From JAGVPT01 sp963717445 (GTDB lineage: Bacteria > Bacteroidota > Ignavibacteria > UBA10030 > UBA8401), in assembly GCA_963717445.1 (NCBI GenBank), contig OY970334.1, forward strand, positions 3,162,001 through 3,226,000: DNA of 64,000 bases. The letters are read 5' to 3'. Positions 29,409-38,938 of this stretch are shown in pieces (within the stretch, counting starts at the first letter, position 1; every line of letters begins with the position of its first letter). A program made the position numbers and the translations under genes. The notes below the pieces were generated by a model that saw nothing but the letters and a program-made list of their open reading frames with translations, was not told the origin of the DNA and did not search any database.

Positions 29409-30194
29409 CTATTTATCTTTGATCTGTTCGAGCAGGTCTTTCGCTTCTCTGCGGAATTGGTTGTCGCTTTGATTTTCTGTTGGTAACGTGGCGATTTTCG
29501 TCAACTGTTCCTTCGCCTTATCGTACTCGTCAACTTCGGTGTACGCGCGCGCCGCGTCGAGACGATACATAATAAACGTTGGCTTGAGCGCAATTGCCTT
29601 TTCGTAATTTGCCAGAGCGTCTTCATAATTTGCCCAGCTCAACCCGAGCGGCCAGCGAATGATTTTTGGTTTCTCACAGAGCTTGGCATTCGTCCGGCCG
29701 AGCACGTAGTATGCCGTGGGATTATTCTTATCAAGTTCGATGGCTTTTTCACAATCGGCTCTTACTTGCTTCACAAGATCGATTGAATCCCACACGCCTT
29801 TGAAAAGCGCCACTCTTCCGTTGGCAATTGCGCGCCGCGTGTAGCCCATTGTTGCATTTGGGTTTGCTTTTACAGCAAGCTCGGCAAAGTCGAGGGATTT
29901 CTGGTATGTTTCCAACTGTTTTGTTTTCTCCTCTTGCGTCATGGTAGGGAGAAGTTCGCCGATGTCGGCGTACGCCCGGCTGATGCGCCAGAGGATCTCA
30001 TAATTATTCGAATCGGCGGCATAAGCTTTCATTAATACGTCGAGGGATTTTTCGTTTTCAAAAGTCTTCGTGGAATAGTAGTCGCTTGCAGCAATGAGCG
30101 AGTCGATGTCGTTCTTTTGCGCGGATTGTGCTGCGAAGCTGCCGAAGCAAAGAAGCATTGCCGCCAGGAGTGTGGTGCGGGAAGCACGGTACAT
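29409..30194 (-). CDS. Periplasmic TPR protein
   Basis: A 261-residue protein with a signal peptide (TLLAAMLLCFGSFAAQSAQ), then about five tetratricopeptide-type helical pairs: SLDVLMKAYAADSNNYEILW, SLDFAELAVKANPNATMGYT, CEKAIELDKNNPTAYYVLG, YEKAIALKPTFIMYRLDAA and AKEQLTKIATLPTE. It probably acts as a scaffold in the periplasm. GGAG lies about 9 bases before the start. It resembles RMD1-type TPR proteins, but no specific partner is suggested by context. Confidence 0.8.
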   Translation of the reverse strand: MYRASRTTLLAAMLLCFGSFAAQSAQKNDIDSLIAASDYYSTKTFENEKSLDVLMKAYAADSNNYEILWRISRAYADIGELLPTMTQEEKTKQLETYQKSLDFAELAVKANPNATMGYTRRAIANGRVALFKGVWDSIDLVKQVRADCEKAIELDKNNPTAYYVLGRTNAKLCEKPKIIRWPLGLSWANYEDALANYEKAIALKPTFIMYRLDAARAYTEVDEYDKAKEQLTKIATLPTENQSDNQFRREAKDLLEQIKDK

Positions 30195-30234
30195 AACGAT
30201 GATCTCCTTGAAGTGTGATAAAGTTTCAGATAGC

Positions 30235-30564
30235 CTAACTTTGGTCTATGATATCGCCCTGCGCAAAGTGGCTGGATTCTTCCAACGCTGCAAAAGGCTC
30301 TTTCTGAGGATGTTTTTTCGATGGAACCCTTAGGTTGGCATTCTTTTCTCGACAATCACGAACCGATGTTTTTGGTAAAAACTTCGGAATTCTGAGCACG
30401 ACCTGTACGTTGTTATTTTTCGCATCGCTATGAGAGAAACCCAGCTTAAAGTTCACATCCGCCAATGATACGCAATCATTCCCCTTTTCGCAAACGGAAT
30501 CCCAAAAAATTTTGCGAGCATGGGGATTCTCTATACCCGGAAGTTCCTTAAAATAGTAATTCAT
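30235..30564 (-). CDS. Hypothetical 109-residue protein (doubtful)
   Basis: An isolated ORF upstream of the TPR gene on the same strand. The first 65 residues (starting MNYYFKELPGIENPHARKI) have a plausible globular composition, including VCEKGNDC and VQVVLRIPKFLP. The rest is basic and low in hydrophobics. No ribosome binding site is visible. It may be a real small gene, a decayed gene or chance. Confidence 0.3.
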   Translation of the reverse strand: MNYYFKELPGIENPHARKIFWDSVCEKGNDCVSLADVNFKLGFSHSDAKNNNVQVVLRIPKFLPKTSVRDCREKNANLRVPSKKHPQKEPFAALEESSHFAQGDIIDQS

Positions 30565-31030
30565 AACACAAAATTAACTTGCATTTCATCCCTTCAATTT
30601 TGATATTCCAACAGAAGAGATGTAATTCATTTTGGTCGATTGTTCATTTGACCACCGATTCAACATTCTAACACATTTTTTCGATCCCCTTAGGGGAAAA
30701 GTGTCTCCAAAAAACGCCGTCCTTAACCACGAATGGTAATTTGCTACGGCTGCGTAGTTGTAAAAAATTTCTTACCTACTGGGAAGCGACAAAGTTGCCG
30801 GGAAGAGATTGAGCCCTGCAAAGGAATCGCAGTCGGAAACCGAAAAGCATAAATCCTTTCCGCGCTAAAGGCATGGCCTAAATTGCTTCAACAAACCATA
30901 ACAATTCCGTAACACAAATCTTCTGCTTTGTTCATCTCCGAGGCGTATACTTGGAGACACCTAAAGAAGTTTAGTTGACGTGTTTCAATCGAAATTCCTT
31001 TTACCCCAAAAACCTATAAGGAGAAACTCT
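30565..31030. other. Intergenic region, 466 bases
   Basis: It lies between divergent genes. It contains the palindromic CCCCTTAGGGG with flanking T and A runs near 30683-30700. AAGGAG just before 31031 is the ribosome binding site of the T9SS protein. No gene is recognised. Confidence 0.5.
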
Positions 31031-34000
31031 ATGAGAAAGATTTTTACTTTTTCTGCCGTTTTAATTCTGTTGGTTTTCGCAAGCACTTGGGTGTCTGCGC
31101 AAGTCCTCGAAACAGAAACCTTTAATTATGTTTTGGGCGACACTCTTAATGGCTTTAACGGCTGGCTAGGACACAGCGGCGTGGGGACCAATCCCGAGAA
31201 AGACACTGTTGGATTAACCTATGCTGGTTACATCGGCTCTGGTATTGGAGGCGCATCTACATTGACAACAACAGGCGAAGATATTAATAAAGTGTGGGCA
31301 AGTTATCCTAATGGAGTAACTTCGGGTACCATCTATTATTCGTTATTGGTTGAGCTGGACAGCGCGCAAACCTCTGCCGATTATTTCTTTCACTTATTTA
31401 AGAATAGCACTACTTTCTCCGCTAGACTTTATGCCAAGAAGGCCTTTACTAGGGACAGTATTTCCTTCGGGATTTTAAAGGGGTCTACGTTCGCGAATGT
31501 CGCCTGGTCAGACTCAGTTTATAAACGCGGTACACCCTATTTGATTGTAGTAAAATATACGTTCGTTCCCGGGTCAGCAAATGATACCGTGTCAATGTGG
31601 ATTAATCCAAACATTTCCGGTACTGAACCGACTCCAACTGTTTTCGAAACGACTGCCGACAAATCGACAACAGACGACGATACAGTCTACGGTGTCGCAA
31701 TACGTCAGGGATCTGCGACACAAGCACCCAGGGGAAGAGTCGGCGCCATAAGAGCTGTTCAGTCCTGGAAGAACATCAATAACAAGTATGCCGTTCTGAG
31801 CAAGAATTCTATCAATTTCAGCAATATAACGCTTGGAACAGTTGTAAAGGATTCGGTGATCATTACGGATAATGATATGACATCAATCAACGTTTCATCT
31901 GTCACATCTGGAAACTCCGTATTCGTTGTCTCGCCGACGAGTGCAACCATTGCTGTCGGCAGTTCACAGAAATTTTATGTCACATATACGCCGACTGCGA
32001 CTGTGACAACTTCATCAGCGATTGTGTTTAACAGCGACGGTGCGTCATCTCCTGATTCAGTGTACGTCACCGGCAATGCGATCGTGCCGGGTTTCGGGAT
32101 ATCGACGAAGAGTTATAATTTCGGCCAGCTCTATTTAGATTCCACCCTCGTCGACAGTGTGACGGTTACGAATTTGCTTGCTTCAAGCACTCTGAATATC
32201 ACATCAGTCACTTCGTCAAATCCTTTCTTCACGGTTGGTCCGACAAGCGGCAGCCTCGCTGTTGGGGCTTCCATGAAATTTGGCGTCAAGTTCATGCCGA
32301 CTGCGGCCGGTGTTACTACATCCTCCATTGTATTTTTCAATAATGGCGGCTTGGTGTCGGACACACTCAAAGTGGCAGGAAACGGCCTTCTCAAGGCACC
32401 TCTCATTTCAGCAACTCCAATATTAAAAGATTACCACGGAGTTTGGGTCGGACATGCCTGGAAGGACAGCGTGACGGTAAAGAACACCGGATATGATTCA
32501 TTGAAAATCACCGGTGTTACTTCGTCAGACCCTACTTTCGTGGTAACGCCGACTACGGCACAGCTCGATACACAAGCGACGAAGAAGTTTTACATCACGT
32601 TCACGCCGACCGCGTTAGGAGCAAAGTCTGCCTCCATCGTTTTCCTCAGCAACGACACAACCCATGCTAAAGACACCGTGATGGCGATCGGGACAGGCGT
32701 TACCTACTCAACGATCGCTAATGCTAGGGAAGACCTCAACGGCGACTTGATCCCCGACCACTCCGTTACCGGGGATACGCTTATAATCGCCGGGGTCATC
32801 ACATCTAAAAATCTCCAATCAGTCGGAGGTCAAACGGCAATTTACATTCAAGACTCTACCGCAGGTGTCGAAATCTTCGGCTATGCCTTGCCGCCGGTGA
32901 CGATGGTCATCGGTGATTCCGTGTTTGCCATTGGAGTTGTCGAACAGTACCATGGTTTGACGGAGTTTTATCCGCTTGAACCATCATACGATGTTTTAGA
33001 TACTTTGCATTTCGGAATTTTGAAACATAACGCAACGGTTCCGAAGCCGAAGCATCTCACGTACCACCAATATGTTGCGAATTCTGAAAGTTACGAAGGG
33101 TTGCTTGTCGAGATCGATACGCTCTACAAGAAATCAGGCACGTGGCCTGGGGTTTCTACCAGTGCATCGATCTATTTGACCACCCTCGGCGGCACAGATT
33201 CGACCGAGATGTACATTAGTTCGAGTACAGATATTGCAGGATCGGTTGAGCCGTCATATCCGATCAATGTTGTGGCGATCATCAGTCAGTACCTCATCCG
33301 GCACGACCCTCAACAACGGCTATGAGATTGAGCCGAGCGATTCCGTAAATATTGTTCATACAAAATTTGCCCCGCTCGTAAAGATTTCTGAAGCTCGCAG
33401 AGACTCCTCCAATCTTATAGCTGTTCATTCGGTAATCGGAGACACACTTATGATCGCGGGCGTTATCACGTCGCCGAATCTTCAGGTAAGTAACACCGCA
33501 TATTTTGTTCAAGATACCACCGCAGGCGTGGAAGTCTTTGCTTACGGTTTAGGAAAAACCTTTGTCGTGGGTGACTCAGTAGCAGTTGTCGGGACGGTCG
33601 CCCAGTACCATGGATTGACAGAGTTTACACCGCTTGTGTTGGATTCTCTCCACTTTGCATTATTGAAACATAAGGCAGTGGTTCCGAAACCGAAACTCAT
33701 CACGCTTAGTCAATATGTGACGAATTCTGAGAGCTATGAAGGGCTGTTGATCCAGATCGACACACTTTTCAAGGCATCTGGAACGTGGCCTGTAGCTTCC
33801 TCAAGTGCCACCATTTACGTGACTGACAAGAAAGCGGATACGGCTCAAATGTACATAAATGCGAGCACCGATATAGGCGGATCGGCTGAACCCACATATC
33901 CCGTTGATCTTGTCTGTATAGGAGGTCAATATTCATCCGGCACGACTCTGAACAATGGTTATGAGCTTTTCCCGCGTGACACTGCGGACTTTACACATAT

Positions 34001-34340
34001 TACGGTCACGAGCGTGGCCGACGCGTTCTCGGGTATTCCGACAACGTTCGTTTTGGAAAACAACTACCCGAATCCGTTTAACCCATCAACGACAATCCTG
34101 TACGGAATCGCTACCCAAAGCCATGTGACCGTCAAGATCTACTCGGTGCTCGGCCAGGAAATGGCGACGCTGGTAAATGATATCCAGGGTCCGAGCTACT
34201 ACAGGGTGATATGGGATGGAAAAGATTCCCGCGGCAATATGGCAAGCAGCGGGGTCTATTTCTTCCGCATCATTGCTGATCCTGTTGATGGAAAGACATC
34301 GCAGTTCATGCAAGTGAAGAAGATGTTGTTGATGAAGTAA
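31031..34340 (+). CDS. T9SS-secreted protein with ASH and repeated OB-like domains, +1 frameshifted
   Basis: A single gene of about 1100 residues split into two frames: 31031-33325 and the continuation ending at 34340. The start at MRKIFTF has AAGGAG upstream and a signal peptide (residues 1-24). Three ASH/choice-of-anchor-D-like domains follow (about 255-555; motifs KFYVTYTPTA, KFGVKFMPTA, KFYITFTPTA). Then come two copies of an OB-like domain (GDTLIIAGVITS...DSTAGVEIFGYAL and GDTLMIAGVITS...DTTAGVEVFAYGL), then a T9SS domain (NYPNPFNPSTTILY to KKMLLMK). The first OB copy goes out of frame at CAG-TAC-C-TCA (33287-33296). The second copy reads QYSSGTTLNNGYE in frame, which shows exactly one extra base after TAC at 33290. 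Confidence 0.85.
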
Positions 34341-34395
34341 GTGAACGCGTAGTATTTAACTTTTAGAATACAGAATACTGGATACAGAATTCAGG

Positions 34396-34426
34396 AGTCG
34401 GAATGAGAGGTTTTCTCATTCCGGCT
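34396..34426. terminator. Hairpin after the T9SS gene, probable terminator
   Basis: GGAATGAGA (34400-34408) pairs with TCTCATTCC (34414-34422), and the stem extends outwards by AGTC/GGCT with one G-U pair. The following T-run is weak, so termination efficiency is uncertain. Confidence 0.6.
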
Positions 34427-34537
34427 TCTGAGTTGTTGTACTGACTATTTTGAGATTCAGGGGCACCACAATTGGGGATGAGATAAAAGTTGTTGCAACA
34501 TTTCACCATTTACCAATTAAATTGGGGGAATAACACG

Positions 34538-34859
34538 ATGGCAAAGAAAACCGCTGTACCGAAATATGTGACACGCGAAAACCTCAGAGAAGAAATCGCA
34601 ACGTCCGAGCTACGGCTTGAGGCAAAAATTGAAACTACCGCGCAATCGCTGAAGGACTATACCGACAGCCGGTTCACACAGCTCGAATACAAGGCTCGGC
34701 GGTGTCGAAAGAAGTCTCGACGCAAAGCTGACAAAGTATTTTGAGTTGATGATGCAGGCGTTTACAGAAGGACACAAAGGAATATATAAGATTCTTTCGA
34801 GCCACGAAGAGCGTATTTCCATCCTGGAGGGAAAAGGGGGTAGCCCCGGCAGAACTTGA
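34538..34859 (+). CDS. Small coiled-coil protein, +1 frameshifted
   Basis: It starts MAKKTAVPKYVTRENLREEI and is strongly helical and charged (SELRLEAKIETTAQSLKDY, DSRFTQLEY). In the start frame it ends abnormally as RRCRKKSRRKADKVF. If one base is skipped after the in-frame TAC at 34688-34690, the protein continues naturally as RLGGVERSLDAKLTKYFEL, then MMQAFTEGHKGIYKILSS and HEERISILEG, and stops at 34859, giving about 107 residues. The function of such small coiled-coil proteins is unknown. Confidence 0.6.
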
Positions 34860-34989
34860 TTGATTATTCCTTACTCCTCATTATAGGTTGTTTAAAAATC
34901 TTCCCATCTCCCCCGCAAGAAGCACTCTAAAGTTTTTCTCCTCAAAAAAACAAATTACAAATTTACAATTCACATAAGGGGGAATTACC

Positions 34990-36234
34990 ATGAAAAAAAT
35001 CTTTTTGGTTTTGATGGCTGCATTTTTCGCCACCGCGCTGTTAAGTATAATGGCGTTGGGACAAACAACAATTGCTCAATGGAGCTTTGAAGGAGTTACC
35101 ACGGCTAATACAGGAACTACTCCTAGTATTTCTGGAGGTTCTACATTAGCAGATGCTGGTTCCCAGACTGGAGGATCTGCTTTTACTGGATATCACACAA
35201 ATTCTTCAACTGTTTGGTCAAATCCATTAGGAAATGGTTCTCAAAAATCCGTTTCTTCTACATGTTGGAGCGTGGGAGATTACTATCAATTTTTATTCAG
35301 CACAGCTAATTATAGCGGTATCAGTGTTACTTGGAGTCAGATGGGGAGTGGTACAGGTCCTAGAGATTTCAAAGTTCAATATAGCGCTGACGGGTCAACC
35401 TTTACTGATGCTTCAGGAGCAAACAGCTCCTACATGGTTACCAATGATGCCTGGGTGTCGACAAGTGTAAAGAGTGCTTCAATAAGAACAATTGATCTCA
35501 GTTCTGTTTCTACAATAGATAACCAGCCAACTGTCTATGTCAGGTTAGTTGATAATTCTACTACAAATATAAATGCAGGCACTGTGGCAACTAGCGGCAG
35601 TGACCGGGTTGATAGTGTGACTGTCACAGCGAATGCGCTGCTTCCAATTGAGCTTGCTTCTTTCACAGGCATTGCTCGGGGGAATGCAGTGGAACTCAGT
35701 TGGAAGACGGCGACCGAGGTGAATAATTATGGTTTCGAGATCCAACGCACCCCCCTGTTGTCCCCCCTCGAAGAGGGGGGAACTAAAGGGGGGTGGGCGA
35801 AGATCGGTTTCGTTAGCGGAAACGGGACGAGCAACGAGGCGCATAGCTATTCGTTTGTCGACAATGCTGCTACATTCGGTACATACAGCTACCGTCTCAA
35901 GCAAATCGACCACGATGGAAAATTCCAGTACAGCAATACCGTTGATGCAACGGTTGCAATGGCGCCAAACACAATGATGTTGGGACAGAATTACCCAAAC
36001 CCCTTCAACCCGGAGACGAGCATCGAATTCGCCGTACCGGCTACCGGCTACACCACGTTAAAGATCTATAATGTGTTGGGTGAAGAGGTCGCGACGCTGG
36101 TCAATGGAAATGTCGAAGCGGGTGTGATGAATCGTGTCAGCTTCAACGCCGCCAACTTTGTGAGCGGGCTGTACTTCTATATGCTTCGCTCGGGAAATTT
36201 TGTCGACACGAAAAAAATGTTACTGATGAAGTAA
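34990..36234 (+). CDS. T9SS-secreted protein with in-frame palindromic insertion
   Basis: A 414-residue protein with a signal peptide (residues 1-24), a jelly-roll-like N-domain starting TTIAQWSFEGVT (about 25-215) and an Ig-like segment (LPIELASFTGIARGNAVELSW, given as two pieces: LPIELASFTG, NAVELSWKTATEVNNYGFEI). The C-terminal T9SS domain runs from NYPNPFNPETSIEF to KKMLLMK. Between EIQR and WAKIGFVSGNG sits a Pro/Gly-rich stretch encoded by a 48-base palindrome (35748-35795) that looks foreign to the domain. The first part resembles anchor domains beginning AQWSFE; its ligand is unknown. Confidence 0.85.
   Translation: MKKIFLVLMAAFFATALLSIMALGQTTIAQWSFEGVTTANTGTTPSISGGSTLADAGSQTGGSAFTGYHTNSSTVWSNPLGNGSQKSVSSTCWSVGDYYQFLFSTANYSGISVTWSQMGSGTGPRDFKVQYSADGSTFTDASGANSSYMVTNDAWVSTSVKSASIRTIDLSSVSTIDNQPTVYVRLVDNSTTNINAGTVATSGSDRVDSVTVTANALLPIELASFTGIARGNAVELSWKTATEVNNYGFEIQRTPLLSPLEEGGTKGGWAKIGFVSGNGTSNEAHSYSFVDNAATFGTYSYRLKQIDHDGKFQYSNTVDATVAMAPNTMMLGQNYPNPFNPETSIEFAVPATGYTTLKIYNVLGEEVATLVNGNVEAGVMNRVSFNAANFVSGLYFYMLRSGNFVDTKKMLLMK
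35748..35795. repeat. 48-base nested palindrome inside the T9SS gene
   Basis: The outer arms CACCCCCC (35748-35755) and GGGGGGTG (35788-35795) enclose an inner hairpin, CCCCCCTC (35762-35769) with GAGGGGGG (35773-35780). It is exactly 16 codons long, keeps the frame and encodes a Pro/Leu/Glu/Gly-rich loop. The style is that of intergenic palindromic repeats. Confidence 0.75.
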
Positions 36235-36312
36235 TTTCTCGGATGACGCAGATTTTGCATAGAATATCTTGAAAGTCCGAAAGATTTCTTTGGAACAGAC
36301 TGAAGGAATAAG

Positions 36313-36350
36313 AATGTCGGGCACGGTTAAAGTGTCCGACATTTTTTTAA
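36313..36350 (+). terminator. Rho-independent terminator
   Basis: AATGTCGGGCAC (36313-36324) pairs with GTGTCCGACATT (36332-36343; one G-U pair), followed by a run of six or more T. It ends the T9SS transcript. Confidence 0.88.
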
Positions 36351-36607
36351 ATTCGGCAGGTATAGGACACCTTACCCGGTAAATTGAAAAATATTGGAAT
36401 ATTTGGTGTAATGAATTGAGAAGGAGTAGTGCTCAAGTTTGGTAAGGTGACGGACACCTTACCGATTTACCTTACCAAATATTTTGGTATAATTGGATTT
36501 TGGGAGTGAGGTGTCCGTCACCTCTCGCAAGAAAGCAAACTTGACCACTACCTGAGAAGGTGTCAACTTGATTCTTGTTCTCAATTCTATTATACTGTTT
36601 TCCACGT
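36351..36607. repeat. Gap with repeated GGACACCTTACC / GGTGTCCGTCACC hairpins
   Basis: GGTAAGGTG/CACCTTACC (36441-36463) and GAGGTG/CACCTC (36508-36524) form compact hairpins. Their loops and flanks repeat the words GGACACC and GTGTCC, which also occur in the terminator upstream and at 36367. No ORF here is convincing. Confidence 0.6.
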
Positions 36608-37207
36608 ATGACACCACGCCGTATTTTATTGGCCGCAGCATTTTTATGGTGCACCCTGATCGTAGCGACTCCCATGCTCTCTTCCTTCGGCGGAAAGAGT
36701 GCGCTTGCGGCTTCCTTCTTTTACGAAATGTTTTCCCGTGTCTGTCACCAAATTGATTCGCGCTCATTTCATATCGCCGGTTTTAAATTCGGCGTTTGTA
36801 TTCGTTGCACGGCAATCTACACTTCTTTTTTATGCGGAATGCTCGTGTTCCCCCTGCTGAAGAAAACGGCCATCGCTCTGCAAAAATCTTCGTTCATCCT
36901 TGTCATTTCTCTCATCCCGATGGGGATAGACGTAGGGCTTGCGGCACTCGGAATTCACGAGAGCAATGTGTTTACACGGATGACGACGGGGGCGCTGTTC
37001 GGATTTGCCTTGAGCATCGCTCTTGTCCCGACACTTGAAGAAGTGACCGGCCAGTTTCTTTCGGGCTTACGATTGCCCCACAGAGCGGCTGGTTTGCGGG
37101 AGGCTCCTTCAATTCAAAATCTGCGGAATCTGCAATCGGCGATAAATCAGCGCAATCTGCGTAATCAAAATCAAAAATGGATTTCACATGCAACCAAAAC
37201 CCGATAG
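36608..37207 (+). CDS. DUF2085 membrane protein
   Basis: About 199 residues with four to five transmembrane helices (RRILLAAAFLWCTLIVATPML; PLLKKTAIAL...SSFILVISLIPMGIDVGLAAL; MTTGALFGFALSIALVPTL). The DUF2085 signature is present: CHQIDSRSFHIAGF, then FGVCIRCTAIYTSF with a CxxC pair. Function is unknown. The start at MTPRR is preferred, but no ribosome binding site is clear. The C-terminal ~30 residues (IQNLRNLQSAINQRNLRNQN) come from a repeat-like DNA stretch and probably do not belong to the original domain. The end overlaps the next gene by 20 bases. Confidence 0.82.
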   Translation: MTPRRILLAAAFLWCTLIVATPMLSSFGGKSALAASFFYEMFSRVCHQIDSRSFHIAGFKFGVCIRCTAIYTSFLCGMLVFPLLKKTAIALQKSSFILVISLIPMGIDVGLAALGIHESNVFTRMTTGALFGFALSIALVPTLEEVTGQFLSGLRLPHRAAGLREAPSIQNLRNLQSAINQRNLRNQNQKWISHATKTR

Positions 37208-37694
37208 ACTGATGCCTGCGTTGTATGGCGGGCTCATTATTGCGGGAATCTCAGCAATCCCCGGATTAAACCTCATCAACGTCTGTTGCTGTGCCGGTAT
37301 TTTGCTGGGTGGATTTCTCGCAGTCTTCTTCTACAAACAGGAGCTGGCGCCAGACATGGACCCTCTCACCTCAAACGACTGCGTCCGTTTGGGCACGCTT
37401 ACGGGAGTCATTGCTGCAGTGGCCGGCACTGTCATCAGTGTAGTGGTGATGCTCGTCTTCGGAAATATCGCTATTGAGATGATGATGAGAATCATCCATC
37501 GCATGAACGTGGAATTGCCGTCGAACGTCGAGGAGATGATCAATCAGGGTATGGAAGAGAAGATATCGTTCTTGGGGATGGTGTTCTCACTTTTTCTTAA
37601 TCTCATCATCGACGTTATTTTCTCGGTTCTTGGGAGCTTGATCGGCTGGTCGGTGTTCAAGCCGAAGCCGCAGTACCCTCAACAAAGCATGTGA
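37188..37694 (+). CDS. Small integral membrane protein
   Basis: 168 residues with four predicted helices: ALYGGLIIAGISAIPGLNLI, INVCCCAGILLGGFLAVFFY, TLTGVIAAVAGTVISVVVML and FLGMVFSLFLNLIIDVIFSV. A Cys triplet lies in the second helix. It overlaps the DUF2085 gene by 20 bases and is probably cotranscribed with it. I do not recognise the family. It is convergent with and abuts the histidine kinase at 37695. Confidence 0.7.
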   Translation: MQPKPDRLMPALYGGLIIAGISAIPGLNLINVCCCAGILLGGFLAVFFYKQELAPDMDPLTSNDCVRLGTLTGVIAAVAGTVISVVVMLVFGNIAIEMMMRIIHRMNVELPSNVEEMINQGMEEKISFLGMVFSLFLNLIIDVIFSVLGSLIGWSVFKPKPQYPQQSM

Positions 37695-38891
37695 TTAGGG
37701 TCTCAGTTTAATCCTGAAGGTCGTCCCGATCCCGAGCTTGCTTTCCTTGACCGAAAGCTTGCCTTTGTGATAGGTTTCAATAATTCTTTTCGAGAGGCTG
37801 AGTCCAAGTCCCCATCCTCGTTTTTTCGTGCTGAAGCCGGGACGAAAAATATCTTTTCGATATGCCGCATCTATTCCCTTTCCTGTATCGGTAACGTCGA
37901 TCACCGGCGCGCCGTTTAATCGTAAAAGGCGGAATGATATTTTTCCTTTCCCGTCTTCCATCGCGTCCAGTCCGTTCTTCACGAGATTCTCCAGCACCCA
38001 CTCGAACAATTCCCGGTTGATTTTTGCGTGCACAGGATCGGTTGGTTCGATGATGATGTCGACCCGTTTTCCCATCTGAGGAATTCTTTTTTGGAAATAG
38101 AGGATCACCCCTTTCACGACTTCGCTCAACTCTTCCTCGCGTAAATCCGGCTTGGAGCCGATCTTCGAAAAACGGTCGGCAATCTTATTCAAGCGGAGAA
38201 GATCGTTTTCCATCTCTGAGATCGTTTCGGTCAATTTCATCGTCGGCTGCGGCTGGAGTTTCATGATCTCGACCCAGCCCATCATGCTCGAAAGCGGCGT
38301 GCCGAGTTGGTGGGCGGTTTCCCGTGCCATCCCGACCCAGATGTTGCTCTGCTCGTTTCGCTTGATATAGCTGAAACCAATGTATCCGACAAAAATGAAG
38401 AGTGAAGCAATCACGATCTCGATGTACGGAAGCCACCGAAGGCGTGTAACGAGCTGTGACTCCCCGTAGTGGACCCGGCTGAGAATAATCGTGTCCTGGT
38501 ACGAAACGATGATGGGGCGGTTCATCTTGTCCATATCGGGGATGAGTGAACGGAGGTATGCATCGCGCTCGCTCTTCGGGAGCGTTGTATCGATCTCGAT
38601 GTTTCGGGAAGCTTTTATTTCAACGTCGTGTGCATCGGACTCGATAATCGGGAAATCGATGGCGCGGATAAGCTCGTCAAAAATGAAATTGTATTCGACC
38701 CCCGAAAACGGGCTGCTGGCGAGGTACTCGACGGATTTCGCGTACAGCGCCGCAACCTCGCGTTCCTTTTTCTGGAGCCGGTCGACCAGGTTATGGGTGT
38801 ACACAAGGATCGGGATGATGATGACGAAGGCCGCCACCAACAACGCTGTTTTAATGTTCCCGGATTTTGGACTGCGCGTGCTAAGGTTCAT
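37695..38891 (-). CDS. Membrane sensor histidine kinase
   Basis: 398 residues. The helices at about 13-33 (TALLVAAFVIIIPILVYT) and 150-170 (IEIVIASLFIFVGYIGF) flank a periplasmic sensor of about 115 residues. The HisKA H-box is ARETAHQLGTPLSSMMGW (about 180-197). The HATPase has an ENLVKNGLDAM N-box, DTGKGI, and WGLGLSLSKRIIETYHKG as its G2 box. The signal is unknown. The gene lies 47 bases downstream of purA on the same strand, and no response regulator is adjacent. Confidence 0.9.
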   Translation of the reverse strand: MNLSTRSPKSGNIKTALLVAAFVIIIPILVYTHNLVDRLQKKEREVAALYAKSVEYLASSPFSGVEYNFIFDELIRAIDFPIIESDAHDVEIKASRNIEIDTTLPKSERDAYLRSLIPDMDKMNRPIIVSYQDTIILSRVHYGESQLVTRLRWLPYIEIVIASLFIFVGYIGFSYIKRNEQSNIWVGMARETAHQLGTPLSSMMGWVEIMKLQPQPTMKLTETISEMENDLLRLNKIADRFSKIGSKPDLREEELSEVVKGVILYFQKRIPQMGKRVDIIIEPTDPVHAKINRELFEWVLENLVKNGLDAMEDGKGKISFRLLRLNGAPVIDVTDTGKGIDAAYRKDIFRPGFSTKKRGWGLGLSLSKRIIETYHKGKLSVKESKLGIGTTFRIKLRP

Positions 38892-38938
38892 GAGGAATGA
38901 CCATACTCATCGCGTTGCAATAGGAGATGTAAAATATT

